From the NCBI GenBank assembly GCA_028277445.1, contig JANQGG010000011.1, forward strand, positions 1-58,174: a stretch of DNA of 58,174 bases. Reading direction: 5' to 3'. Origin of the DNA: Chloroherpetonaceae bacterium. Its GTDB lineage: Bacteria; Bacteroidota; Chlorobiia; Chlorobiales; Chloroherpetonaceae. The notes below the pieces were generated by a model, which saw only the letters and a list, made by a program, of their open reading frames with translations, had not been told where the DNA came from and did no database searches. Shown piece after piece: positions 7,446 to 15,821 of this stretch. The translations under genes were made by a program, and so were the position numbers. The first letter of the stretch is position 1. Every line of letters begins with the position of its first letter.

Positions 7446-8240
7446 TCAATTAGAACTGTATGGACGAATAAATTTGCGTTTTGCCGATCCTTCAAAAAAT
7501 GTTAGAATCTCATCAATTTCAGGAATCATATCGCAAGATTTTTTCACTTCTTCAATCGCATTTTTTATCAGCAATCCCGACTGGAAAATGATCCGATACG
7601 CATCTCTTAGCTGGCGGATGGTATCGTTTTCAAACCCGCGGCGGCGAAGCCCAATGACATTTAAACCTTCGAAACGGTCTTTTGCTGTCATCACAAACGG
7701 CGGAATATCATGAACGGTTTTTTGCATAGCCCCCACCATGGCATGGCGGCCAATTCGAACGAACTGATGCAGCCCCGTCATACCACCCATAACCACGTGA
7801 TCGCCAATCTCGCAATGCCCTGCAATTTGAACGGTGTTAGAAATCACCACCTTATTGCCAATCATGCAATCGTGGCCAACGTGAACATAGGCCATCAGCA
7901 AACAATCCTCGCCAATAACCGTTTTTCCGGTTGCATTTGTACCACGGTTCAGTGTGGCATATTCACGAATAACCGTACGGTCGCCAACTTCTATGGTTGT
8001 AATTTCACCCTCGAATTTCAAATCCTGGGGCACTGTGCCCAGTACCGCGCCCGGGAATATTTTACAATCTTTCCCGATCCGTGCGCCATTGGCTAAAATT
8101 GCATGGTAACCAATAAATGACCCATCGCCAACTTCAACATCATCTTCTATAACGGCAAACGGTTGCACGACAACACCCTCGCCAATTTTAGCTTTTGGAC
8201 TAACTGATGCAGAGGGGTGAATTTGTGTGTTTTCAGGCAT
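7446..8240 (-). CDS. lpxA: UDP-N-acetylglucosamine acyltransferase
   Basis: First enzyme of lipid A synthesis: moves a 3-hydroxyacyl chain from ACP to O3 of UDP-GlcNAc in the cytoplasm. The 264 residues begin IHPSASVSPKAKIGEGV and carry many left-handed beta-helix hexapeptides. MAYVHVGHDCMIGNKVVISN holds the catalytic His, and GGMTGLHQFVRIGRHAMVGA is the signature that separates LpxA from LpxD. The C-terminal helical part (NVIGLRRRGF) is complete. The other lpx genes are not in this window. It begins 7 nt after the DUF2723 gene. Confidence 0.96.
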   Translation of the reverse strand: MPENTQIHPSASVSPKAKIGEGVVVQPFAVIEDDVEVGDGSFIGYHAILANGARIGKDCKIFPGAVLGTVPQDLKFEGEITTIEVGDRTVIREYATLNRGTNATGKTVIGEDCLLMAYVHVGHDCMIGNKVVISNTVQIAGHCEIGDHVVMGGMTGLHQFVRIGRHAMVGAMQKTVHDIPPFVMTAKDRFEGLNVIGLRRRGFENDTIRQLRDAYRIIFQSGLLIKNAIEEVKKSCDMIPEIDEILTFFEGSAKRKFIRPYSSN

Positions 8241-8247
8241 GCTTTTT

Positions 8248-10974
8248 TTAAGGTTTAATAAGCGAATCGTTTAAAGTGTCTTCAATTAAAGCGTTTTGTC
8301 TTTTTTGGCGGATACTTTCTAATTCGTTTTTGATCATCGGGTCCTGAAATTGCTCAAAAAGCTCTTCGTACAATACCTCGGCCTGATCATATGCGTCGAC
8401 GGCTTTATAGGCTTGCGCCAGCGTAAATTTCGGTCGGGGGTCTCTGGACAAATCAAACACATTGACTTTTTCCTGCAATTCCGGCAGAAGATTTCTTGCC
8501 TTATCTTTTTCATCCAGATCGGCATAGATTGTGATCATACCGCTTAAAATACGATAATCAATTTGGTAGCGTTCATTTGGCAGTATGTTTTCTGCTTTAT
8601 CCAAAACTGAAATGGCCAGGCTTCGATTATCCACCTGTTTCTTAAGGCCGCCTAACGACACCATGGTTGAATCGCCAGGCTGTGCGGAAAGCTCAGCCGC
8701 CAAACGCAAAAAGATATTTTTGTAATTGCCTATCATTCGGCGGGTGGTTTCTTCAAAATACACGTCCGGGTCGTTCAATCCCCTGTATTGGAAGACATTC
8801 ATAAGCTTATTGTATAAAATGTCCGGCTCGGTATAGTCAAAGACCTGGCTGGATTTAACCGGAACAACTTTATAGGCCAGGCCATCCAACCTCAGATATT
8901 GATTTAACCCGATCATGTTTTGCTCACTAACCGTTATGGCAAAATAAACCGGCCGAGTCCACATGTTATTTGTCACCACCTCATAAACCACAATATCTTG
9001 TGCGCGAATGTAGCCTTGGGTTTGGTTGTTCGGGCCGGGGACTGAAACTGTCGGGCGAAAAACCCATTCAATCGTCTCGGAAAGTTTTGCCGGCGGCTTA
9101 ACCGGTCGGAATTGAGTAGTGTCGGTATCAGGCGTAATTAAATCGCCACGAGGCGTGATGAGCTCTTTTGGCACATTCATGCTGATTTTTCTTTCACGCC
9201 AGCGCATGTAAGAGAGCTGCTTGATCTGATCGTCCGTCAATTTAAACTTAACTGGCTTTGCGCCTCTGGGCGAAAGGTTTTTCAGTTGCAGGATATACCA
9301 GTCGGTGTTGGCCAAACTTAAATTAACCACTCTGACATCCGTTCTCACCCGGTCGACTTCCTGGAGATACCACAGCGGAAACGTGTCGTTATCGCCGTTT
9401 GTAAATAAAATGGCGTCTTTATCGCAACTCATCAACAGGTTGTAGGCATAATCCCACGGACTGTAATTGTTGGCTCGGCTGTGATCGTAATAATTCACTT
9501 GAAGCATTCGGCCATTGATGAAAAAGAGCCCGAACAAACATACCAGCGTAGCGCCGGTTATGCGTTTTTTCTCCTCTTTCATGCCTTCCCGAATGGTTTC
9601 GAAAAGCGCATCAATGCCAATGCCGATCCAAATGGCAAAGGCAAAAAAACTCCCAACGTAACTGTAGTCGCGCTCCCGAGGCTGGGGCTCGGTTTGGTTA
9701 AGGTAGAAGATCAACGCTACCCCCGTCAGCATAAACAAGGCTGAAACCGCCAAGCCCATTTTCCAGTGTCGCCTGAAATGAAAAAATGCGCCAATCAAAC
9801 CTACGGCAAAGGGCAACGCCCACAATTTTGACCAATCCACGCCGTCATCCTGAATATCGCCGGCGCGTCCGATAAACTGCCACCCAAAATAGCGCGCATA
9901 CATATGAACAAACTGATAACTCAGGAGATAGTCCAATTCGCTGCTGTACTTGTTATAATTGCGTTGATGCGTGGGATCGGAAGACCACTTCCTGGGCCAT
10001 AATGGCAAATCGCCATATTGTTCACGATTCAAATAACTGTGAAATGTTTTCATGGTTTTCGGCGCGTTTTCATTGATCGGCGGATCGACTTGCGCTCTGA
10101 GAAATATGACCCCATACGTCGTATAGCCCACAACAATCAAAAATAACGACACCACAATGGTGTTGAGGATTTTCATGCGTTCTTTTTGAGTGTAATAAAT
10201 AGCGTAGCCAACTGCGCCAATCATAATCACGGCAACCCATGGCGAAACAACGTCCATCACAGTCGGCAACCCTTTAATGATTCCCGGATAAATCAGGAAA
10301 AAGAGGCCGGAAGAAATCACGATTAAACCGGCAAAGGTTTTCGGATTAAACTCATAACGACGGTAATAATAGACCAATGCAACGGCAAATAACGCCAAGA
10401 GGTTCAGCAAATGCACCCCTATAGAAAGCCCCATCATGTACATCAATAGCATCAACCATCTCTCGTTGCCATCTTCATCGGCGTGTTCATCCCATTTTAA
10501 AATCAGCCACATGACAATCGCGGTAAAGAATATGGAAGGGGCGTAAACTTCGGATTCAACGGCGTTAAACCAAAAACTATCAGAGAACGCCAAGGCAAAC
10601 GCGCCGATAAAGCCTGAACCGTATGCGGATATCTTTTCGGAGAGCTCCCAATCGTTGGGCTTGTTTGGACGATACAGGATGATAAACCTTACAATAATAA
10701 GGTAAGTGAACATAACCGTAGCGGCACCTGCCAATGTACTCACTACATTTACCCTTGCGCCGATATCTTCAAAAAAGGGAATGATGGAAAAAATGCGCCC
10801 GATAAGAAGATAGAATGGCGCGCCAGGTGGATGCGGAACCCCTAAGGTATGAGCCGTGGCAATAAACTCGCCGCTATCCCAAAACGATAATGTGGGCGCC
10901 ATGGTCATGAGATAGACAACTTCAGCGAGTATAAAAACAACGATAGCGTTTATGGTATTAATACGCTTATGCAT
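8248..10974 (-). CDS. DUF2723 membrane glycosyltransferase (GT-C-like), TPR-like C-terminus
   Basis: 908 residues. The first half is a polytopic membrane region of roughly ten or more hydrophobic segments. Near the N-terminus, FWDSGEFIATAHTLG (31-45) followed by HPPGAP is the DUF2723 signature; its acidic pair is the expected GT-C catalytic site facing the periplasm. The middle soluble part contains FTNGDNDTFPLWYLQE. The last 150 residues (KAENILPNERYQID, ARNLLPELQEKV, AYDQAEVLYEELFEQF) look like TPR-type helical repeats. The family is typical of Bacteroidota and relatives and is linked to protein or lipid glycosylation; the acceptor here is unknown. The gene is tightly linked to lpxA, which fits an envelope role. 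Confidence 0.85.
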   Translation of the reverse strand: MHKRINTINAIVVFILAEVVYLMTMAPTLSFWDSGEFIATAHTLGVPHPPGAPFYLLIGRIFSIIPFFEDIGARVNVVSTLAGAATVMFTYLIIVRFIILYRPNKPNDWELSEKISAYGSGFIGAFALAFSDSFWFNAVESEVYAPSIFFTAIVMWLILKWDEHADEDGNERWLMLLMYMMGLSIGVHLLNLLALFAVALVYYYRRYEFNPKTFAGLIVISSGLFFLIYPGIIKGLPTVMDVVSPWVAVIMIGAVGYAIYYTQKERMKILNTIVVSLFLIVVGYTTYGVIFLRAQVDPPINENAPKTMKTFHSYLNREQYGDLPLWPRKWSSDPTHQRNYNKYSSELDYLLSYQFVHMYARYFGWQFIGRAGDIQDDGVDWSKLWALPFAVGLIGAFFHFRRHWKMGLAVSALFMLTGVALIFYLNQTEPQPRERDYSYVGSFFAFAIWIGIGIDALFETIREGMKEEKKRITGATLVCLFGLFFINGRMLQVNYYDHSRANNYSPWDYAYNLLMSCDKDAILFTNGDNDTFPLWYLQEVDRVRTDVRVVNLSLANTDWYILQLKNLSPRGAKPVKFKLTDDQIKQLSYMRWRERKISMNVPKELITPRGDLITPDTDTTQFRPVKPPAKLSETIEWVFRPTVSVPGPNNQTQGYIRAQDIVVYEVVTNNMWTRPVYFAITVSEQNMIGLNQYLRLDGLAYKVVPVKSSQVFDYTEPDILYNKLMNVFQYRGLNDPDVYFEETTRRMIGNYKNIFLRLAAELSAQPGDSTMVSLGGLKKQVDNRSLAISVLDKAENILPNERYQIDYRILSGMITIYADLDEKDKARNLLPELQEKVNVFDLSRDPRPKFTLAQAYKAVDAYDQAEVLYEELFEQFQDPMIKNELESIRQKRQNALIEDTLNDSLIKP

Positions 10975-11036
10975 ACTGATTTATGATTTTTTTAGCGCCT
11001 CGAGGCTAATTAATAAGCCAAATTTTACATTTTCTG

Positions 11037-12170
11037 TTAAACAAATAATTCTTCAGCCACACTATCGGCCAGGGTAAATCCTTTTTCAGTTAAACAAATG
11101 CTTTTATGAGTAAATGTAATCAGGTTCAATGAATGCAGTTCTTCCAATTTGCTTTGCCGTTCAATGGGCTCTGAGCCAGCGAATTTACACCTTTTCTTTA
11201 AAACATCCATATTTAAACCGCAATCTTGACGTAAACCCAATAAAATCTGTTCATTGAGGATCTCCTTATCGCTCAACTCTTCCTTGAAATCCAACGCCTT
11301 AGATGGAGAAGCGATATAATGTTTAATGTTTTTGAGATTTGCTTCTCTGAACTGTTTTTCTGCCACATGGTAAAACGAATGTGCACCCGGGCCAAATCCT
11401 AAATATGGATGGCGTTTCCAGCAATTCACATTGTGTTTTGAACGAAATCCCGGCCTGGCAAAATTAGATACCTCATAATGTTCATAGCCATTTTTTTTAA
11501 ACGTGGCGATAGCGTCCAAAAACATGGCTTCTTGCAGGTTGTTGTTGGGGGGATGTTTCTTGCCCCTTTCCACCATCCTGAAAAACGGCGTGCCTTTTTC
11601 CAATGTCAGGGAATACGGCGAAATGTGCTGCGGTGAAAACGATAGTGCATGTTCAATATCTTTCTGCCACAGTTCCAGGGTTTCACCTTCGGTTCCAAAA
11701 ATCAGATCAAAACTGACATTCTTTACCTCTGTTACCGCTTTTTCAGCTACCTCAAAACTTTTGCCGGCCTTATGCTTTCGCTGCAGATGGTTTAATTTTT
11801 CGTCATGAAACGATTGCAAACCTAAACTCAACCGATTGATTTCCAGCTCATGAATCGTTCTCCAAAATTCATCGCTGCAATCCTCCGGATTTGCTTCCAG
11901 GGTAATTTCAACATCCGACTCTATGTCATAAAGCCGTGTTATCTCATCAAGTGTCTGGCGAATCTGAGAGAAAGTGAGCAGTGATGGCGTACCGCCTCCA
12001 AAATAAATCGTATCGATACGTTCATTGGCAAGGAGAGGCGCTTTGCTTTCAAGCTCTTGCTTTAGCGCTGCTAAAAACGGCTCAATAAGCTTGCGATCGG
12101 TTGTAAAATAAAAATCACAATAATTGCATCGTCTTCGGCAAAACGGAATATGAACGTAAATGCCCGCCAT
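11037..12170 (-). CDS. hemW: Radical SAM heme chaperone HemW
   Basis: 377 residues, the usual HemW length. The N-terminus IYVHIPFCRRRCNYCDFYF gives the radical SAM C-x3-C-x2-C triad (C11, C15, C18) in the HemW/HemN context. DTIYFGGGTPSLL and RLSLGLQSFHDEKL are further family motifs. The longer N-terminal extension of true HemN (oxygen-independent coproporphyrinogen oxidase) is absent, so HemW is preferred; many databases still label such proteins as coproporphyrinogen oxidase. It lies 62 nt before the DUF2723 gene and 35 nt after a lipoprotein gene, in the same direction. Confidence 0.92.
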   Translation of the reverse strand: MAGIYVHIPFCRRRCNYCDFYFTTDRKLIEPFLAALKQELESKAPLLANERIDTIYFGGGTPSLLTFSQIRQTLDEITRLYDIESDVEITLEANPEDCSDEFWRTIHELEINRLSLGLQSFHDEKLNHLQRKHKAGKSFEVAEKAVTEVKNVSFDLIFGTEGETLELWQKDIEHALSFSPQHISPYSLTLEKGTPFFRMVERGKKHPPNNNLQEAMFLDAIATFKKNGYEHYEVSNFARPGFRSKHNVNCWKRHPYLGFGPGAHSFYHVAEKQFREANLKNIKHYIASPSKALDFKEELSDKEILNEQILLGLRQDCGLNMDVLKKRCKFAGSEPIERQSKLEELHSLNLITFTHKSICLTEKGFTLADSVAEELFV

Positions 12171-12205
12171 CGTCCTTCATGTTTAACTCTGAATTCAGAA
12201 CATAT

Positions 12206-13399
12206 TTATTCGGAAACAGCGTAGGTAATGGTTAATCGGGGTCTTAGGCCAATGCTTTCCTGATCGCCATAAAAACGCAAGAAATTAAAATCACGCAATT
12301 CCTGAATCGGACGCAGAATAAAGCCATTATTGGGATGCTGGTTTAGCGCCCATTTTTGAACGATTTGTGTGACATTTGCTGAATAAACAGCGCCGGTTGA
12401 GTCTACTGAAAATAGTTTAATGGATGTGTTTTCATCCACGGTTAAATCATCGCTCGCAAGCCCTACGCCAACAGAATTCAATGTATCGTTAATTTCACTA
12501 TACAGCGTATCTCTTGTAATACTTAATGTTGCTTTTCCGATCTGAAATTCAGGTTGAAGAAAATCAAGATTAAACGTCAGATTCGCCCCATCGGCAGAAA
12601 CCGATTGCAGGTATATGGCATCGTTGGAAAAGCTACTGTAATTGGTTTCAACACTGTAGGCCGAGCTGCTCACATCCAGCAGTTTACTGAACCGTTCATC
12701 AAGGCCTGAGTCCGTTTTACGATCGAGAGTTATTCTAAGCTTTGAATCTGAAAAATCAACAGAGACGAGTGTCGATGCTGATTTTGGAATTAAGGCAATG
12801 CCCTTGGAACTATCCAACAAATAATCTTCGCCATTCTGAATATCCGACAACAGCTGATCGGCGAACGATTTTGGCAATGTCATCTCTATACTGCTGCTAT
12901 CTTCTATAGTAAAGCTAAACTCTGCCAAAACTTCATTTCCAACCGATAACGGGTATTTGGAGCGAACAGAGGCAGGCTGCCATGAATCCACAATCGTTTT
13001 GGCTTCAAAAACCACATTTTGCCCGGCAAGTGAATCCTGCCAATTTTCCACACGTAATGTTAGCGTAGCGCTAATGGCTGTTGCGGTATCAACATTTGGG
13101 AAATCGCCCGCCCAGAATTTTAAATACGTGGTTGCGGTAAGCTGTTTAGCCCCGTTTTCTTCCTCACCAACAAAGGCGTATCCGCCGGTTGCGTAACCGC
13201 TATCAATTGAAAAATTCTGAAATGAGAACGGCGGCGTTTGAGATGAATCGGAGTCGTAATTAAAAAAACGATTTGGCGTAATAAACGGATTATCCGATCC
13301 CACCAAATTAACGGCATCTTCCGAACTGCATGCTAAAAGCACAATCAAACATAACGAAGTGATGAATGGCCGAAATGCCGTGCTTAAAACTGTTTTCAT
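12206..13399 (-). CDS. Hypothetical lipoprotein, DNRLRE-like
   Basis: 397 residues beginning with a lipoprotein signal: hydrophobic stretch and LLAC box with C24 as the lipidated residue, then Ser and acidic residues. The mature part is beta-rich. TYLKFWAGDF with ISATLTLRVENW near residue 90-115 and the ending FLRFYGDQES...RPRLTITY resemble DNRLRE-type adhesive domains, where a strand pair at the start and a PRLxITY end are typical. I do not recognise a specific family with confidence. Probably anchored in the outer or inner membrane facing the periplasm. First gene of the minus-strand run leading to hemW. Confidence 0.7.
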   Translation of the reverse strand: MKTVLSTAFRPFITSLCLIVLLACSSEDAVNLVGSDNPFITPNRFFNYDSDSSQTPPFSFQNFSIDSGYATGGYAFVGEEENGAKQLTATTYLKFWAGDFPNVDTATAISATLTLRVENWQDSLAGQNVVFEAKTIVDSWQPASVRSKYPLSVGNEVLAEFSFTIEDSSSIEMTLPKSFADQLLSDIQNGEDYLLDSSKGIALIPKSASTLVSVDFSDSKLRITLDRKTDSGLDERFSKLLDVSSSAYSVETNYSSFSNDAIYLQSVSADGANLTFNLDFLQPEFQIGKATLSITRDTLYSEINDTLNSVGVGLASDDLTVDENTSIKLFSVDSTGAVYSANVTQIVQKWALNQHPNNGFILRPIQELRDFNFLRFYGDQESIGLRPRLTITYAVSE

Positions 13400-13495
13400 A
13401 AAAAATGTTAATCCCTATTGGTTATTTTTTTGGATAAACTAAAATCACAAATGGTTAATGACGTTTTTTCCACATAATTGCTGGCGGCTGAACCC

Positions 13496-13523
13496 AAAAC
13501 AAGGGGTTGCTACCCCTTGTTTT
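13496..13523. terminator. Bidirectional hairpin terminator
   Basis: Perfect 12-bp stem AAAACAAGGGGT / ACCCCTTGTTTT with a 4-nt loop (13496-13507, 13512-13523). It lies about 100 nt after the stop of the phosphatase gene and would close the minus-strand glgA unit. Confidence 0.8.
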
Positions 13524-13552
13524 ATTATAAAAGTTCATCAACCAACCAAGTT

Positions 13553-13598
13553 ATGCCTGTGCAGGCAGGCATCTATAGGCTCCTGCTTTCGCAGGAGC
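13553..13598. repeat. REP-like intergenic palindromes
   Basis: Two neighbouring dyads: ATGCCTG / CAGGCAT with a 6-nt loop (13553-13572), and GCTCCTGC / GCAGGAGC with loop TTTC (13579-13598, perfect 8-bp stem). The wording (CCTGC-TTTC-GCAGG) is that of dispersed intergenic repeats common in many genomes. Confidence 0.6.
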
Positions 13599-13625
13599 GA
13601 CAAAACAAAAACTCGTCATTGAAAG

Positions 13626-14213
13626 TCAGCCAAGAACGTGCATTACAATTGCCTCGTAAAGATTATCTGCAATAAAATCAGGAACAATACCATTTTTCTG
13701 GCACTCTCTCTTTTCAGCATGCCCGGTTAATACCAAACCGGTTTTCAACCCCCAGTTCTGCCCGCACATCACATCCATCATTTTATCGCCGATAAAGTAT
13801 GAGGTTTCTTTATCTATTTCAAATCCTTGTTTTAATAAATCTTTGGAGGCTTCTTCAATCATACCTGTAGCAGGCTTGCGCCACGAAATTTTTTTATCGA
13901 AAACCGGATCCGGGCAATCCGGATGAGAGGGCGCATAGTAGCACAAATCAAACGAAGCGTCTTTTAGGCTAAGCCGCTTTTGAAGCGCATGGTTTATTTC
14001 GTTTACGGTTTTTTCAGAAACAATCCCTTTTGCAATGCCGCCCTGATTTGAAGCAATCACCAGAACAAATCCTGCTTTTTTTGCCAAAGCCATTGCCATA
14101 TCGGCGCCAGGTATGATATTGACTTGATCAACACGTCGGATGTACTCACCAAGTAAATCTTCTATAATTGTTCCATCCCTGTCAAGAAATAAAACACTAA
14201 CTTTTGAAGGCAT
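13626..14213 (-). CDS. HAD-IIIA phosphatase, GmhB-like (heptose bisphosphate/histidinol phosphatase type)
   Basis: 195 residues with all HAD motifs: FLDRDGTIIEDL (motif I, the DxD nucleophile), VIASNQGGIAKG (motif II, with the NQ-G-A-G typical of GmhB), the WRKPATGM Lys and YFIGDKMMDV (motif IV). GmhB removes the 7-phosphate from heptose 1,7-bisphosphate for LPS core synthesis. The GmhB zinc loop (YYCPH...C-x-CRKP) is not conserved: here YYAPS and KKISWRKP, so no zinc ligands. Substrate is therefore uncertain; other sugar phosphates are possible. The gene follows glgA with a 2-nt gap, so co-expression with glycogen synthase is expected. Confidence 0.8.
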   Translation of the reverse strand: MPSKVSVLFLDRDGTIIEDLLGEYIRRVDQVNIIPGADMAMALAKKAGFVLVIASNQGGIAKGIVSEKTVNEINHALQKRLSLKDASFDLCYYAPSHPDCPDPVFDKKISWRKPATGMIEEASKDLLKQGFEIDKETSYFIGDKMMDVMCGQNWGLKTGLVLTGHAEKRECQKNGIVPDFIADNLYEAIVMHVLG

Positions 14214-14215
14214 AC

Positions 14216-15700
14216 TTATCTTTTGGTATCAACCAATTGCTTATAAAGCTCATTGTATTTTTCGGCAGAACTTTTCCATGAAAAATCTTCATCCATGCCA
14301 TTTTCAATCAAACTTTTCCAACTCTCTTTATCATGATAGGTTTCAAGCGCAGCTTTTATGGCGCGCAACATATCGGCCGCTGCATATTTTTTAAACATAA
14401 ACCCATTACCCTGGCCATCTTTGTATGGCTTGATAGTATCGCATAATCCTCCGGTTGCTCTTGCAACAGGCACTGTTCCGTATTTTAAACTAAACATCTG
14501 ATTCATGCCGCACGGTTCAAACCGACTAGGCATTAAAAACATATCCGCCCCTGCTTCAATCAAATGCGCTGTTTCTTCGCTAAACGAAAAATCACAACTG
14601 AACTTTTCAGGGTACTTGGCTTTGGCAGCGCTAAAGAATTCTTCATACTCTTTTTCCCCACAACCTAACAACACAAATTGGGCATCAAATTTCATAATTT
14701 TGTCGAATCCTTCCAATACCAAATCAATCCCTTTGTGATCAACCAAACGTGAGATAAAACCAATGACCGGAACATTTTCCTTATAGGGAAGCCCCATTTT
14801 TTCTAGTAGCGCTTTCTTGTTTTCGTGCTTGCCTTCTTGAACATTGGCTTTAGTATAGGGCTTGGCTAAAAACTCATCTTTTTTTGGCGACCAAACCGAT
14901 TCATCAATCCCGCTTAAAATTCCTCGAATCTTATTTTTTCGGGTTTCCAATACCCCTTTCATCCCGCAGGAAATTTCATCATCGGTGCTAATTTCATTAG
15001 CATAAGTTTCTGAAACCGTGGTAATCATATCGGAATACACCAAACCGATTTTCATGAAGTTGAATCGATTATAGAATTCTAACCCGTCGGGATTGAACTC
15101 AGACTCTGAAAATCCGGCTTTTTTTAAGGTTACATTATCAAAGTCGCCTTGGTAAGAAATATTGTGAACTGTGTAGACGGTTTTGGTATTTTTAAAGAAA
15201 GGATCGTCTTTATAAACGGTTTTTAAATAGGCAGGAATTAAGGCGGTCATCCAGTCGTTGCAATGAATAATATCAGGCGACCAGCCTAAGGTTTTCAAAG
15301 TTTCCAAAACCCCTCTATTGAAGAAAATAAATCGGATGTCGTTATCGGGATAGTCTTTTTTGGTTTCAGGATCAGTGTAAAGTCCGTTTCTCTTAAAATA
15401 GGATTCGTTATAAAGAAAATAGGTTTGAATTTTACTGGAAGGCAATGCGGTAACTTTAACGCTTAAAATGTCGGTTTTTCCATCAACTTCTACGGGAATT
15501 TCTTTTAATCTTAGCACATCATGGAGTCTGAATTTTCGGTCGTTAATCACACCATATTTTGGCATCATGATTCGTGATTCATTTCCTAAATCTTCTACGG
15601 CTTGAGGTAATGAGCCCATCACGTCGGCTAATCCCCCAGTTTTTGCAAATGGTACAACTTCTCCGGCTACAAATAAAACCTTAAGTTTTTTTTTTGGCAT
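14216..15700 (-). CDS. glgA: Glycogen synthase (ADP-glucose type)
   Basis: GT5 enzyme, 494 residues, that extends alpha-1,4-glucan from ADP-glucose in the cytoplasm. The N-terminal ADP-glucose site reads VPFAKTGGLADVMGSLP, with the KTGGLAD signature. The C-terminal GT-B half has FISRLVDHKGIDLV and PSRFEPCGMNQMFSLKYGTVPV, with the catalytic E-P-C-G-x-x-Q. TVHNISYQGDF is also typical. The other glg genes are not in the window. It heads a two-gene minus-strand unit and is divergent from the Ig-like lipoprotein gene. Confidence 0.96.
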   Translation of the reverse strand: MPKKKLKVLFVAGEVVPFAKTGGLADVMGSLPQAVEDLGNESRIMMPKYGVINDRKFRLHDVLRLKEIPVEVDGKTDILSVKVTALPSSKIQTYFLYNESYFKRNGLYTDPETKKDYPDNDIRFIFFNRGVLETLKTLGWSPDIIHCNDWMTALIPAYLKTVYKDDPFFKNTKTVYTVHNISYQGDFDNVTLKKAGFSESEFNPDGLEFYNRFNFMKIGLVYSDMITTVSETYANEISTDDEISCGMKGVLETRKNKIRGILSGIDESVWSPKKDEFLAKPYTKANVQEGKHENKKALLEKMGLPYKENVPVIGFISRLVDHKGIDLVLEGFDKIMKFDAQFVLLGCGEKEYEEFFSAAKAKYPEKFSCDFSFSEETAHLIEAGADMFLMPSRFEPCGMNQMFSLKYGTVPVARATGGLCDTIKPYKDGQGNGFMFKKYAAADMLRAIKAALETYHDKESWKSLIENGMDEDFSWKSSAEKYNELYKQLVDTKR

Positions 15701-15821
15701 CAGTTTTTTTGATTATATTTTAAGTCTTGGCGTGCTTTGTTTCAAATTTGATTCAAACTTTAATATATTAATAAATTATTACATTACCAACCTCAACTTG
15801 GCTTACCCAACGTGTAGAAAC

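Noticed and set aside
7710-8096. 128-codon plus-strand frame opposite lpxA
   Set aside because: Antisense shadow of the clear LpxA coding sequence, rich in His and Asn, with no family features.
10997-11006. GCCTCGAGGC palindrome between hemW and the DUF2723 gene
   Set aside because: Only 10 bp and not followed by a U-run on the minus strand; it may be chance, so not listed as a terminator.
14505-14528. GGTTCAAACC-like string resembling a tRNA T-arm
   Set aside because: It lies inside the glgA coding sequence and no cloverleaf surrounds it.
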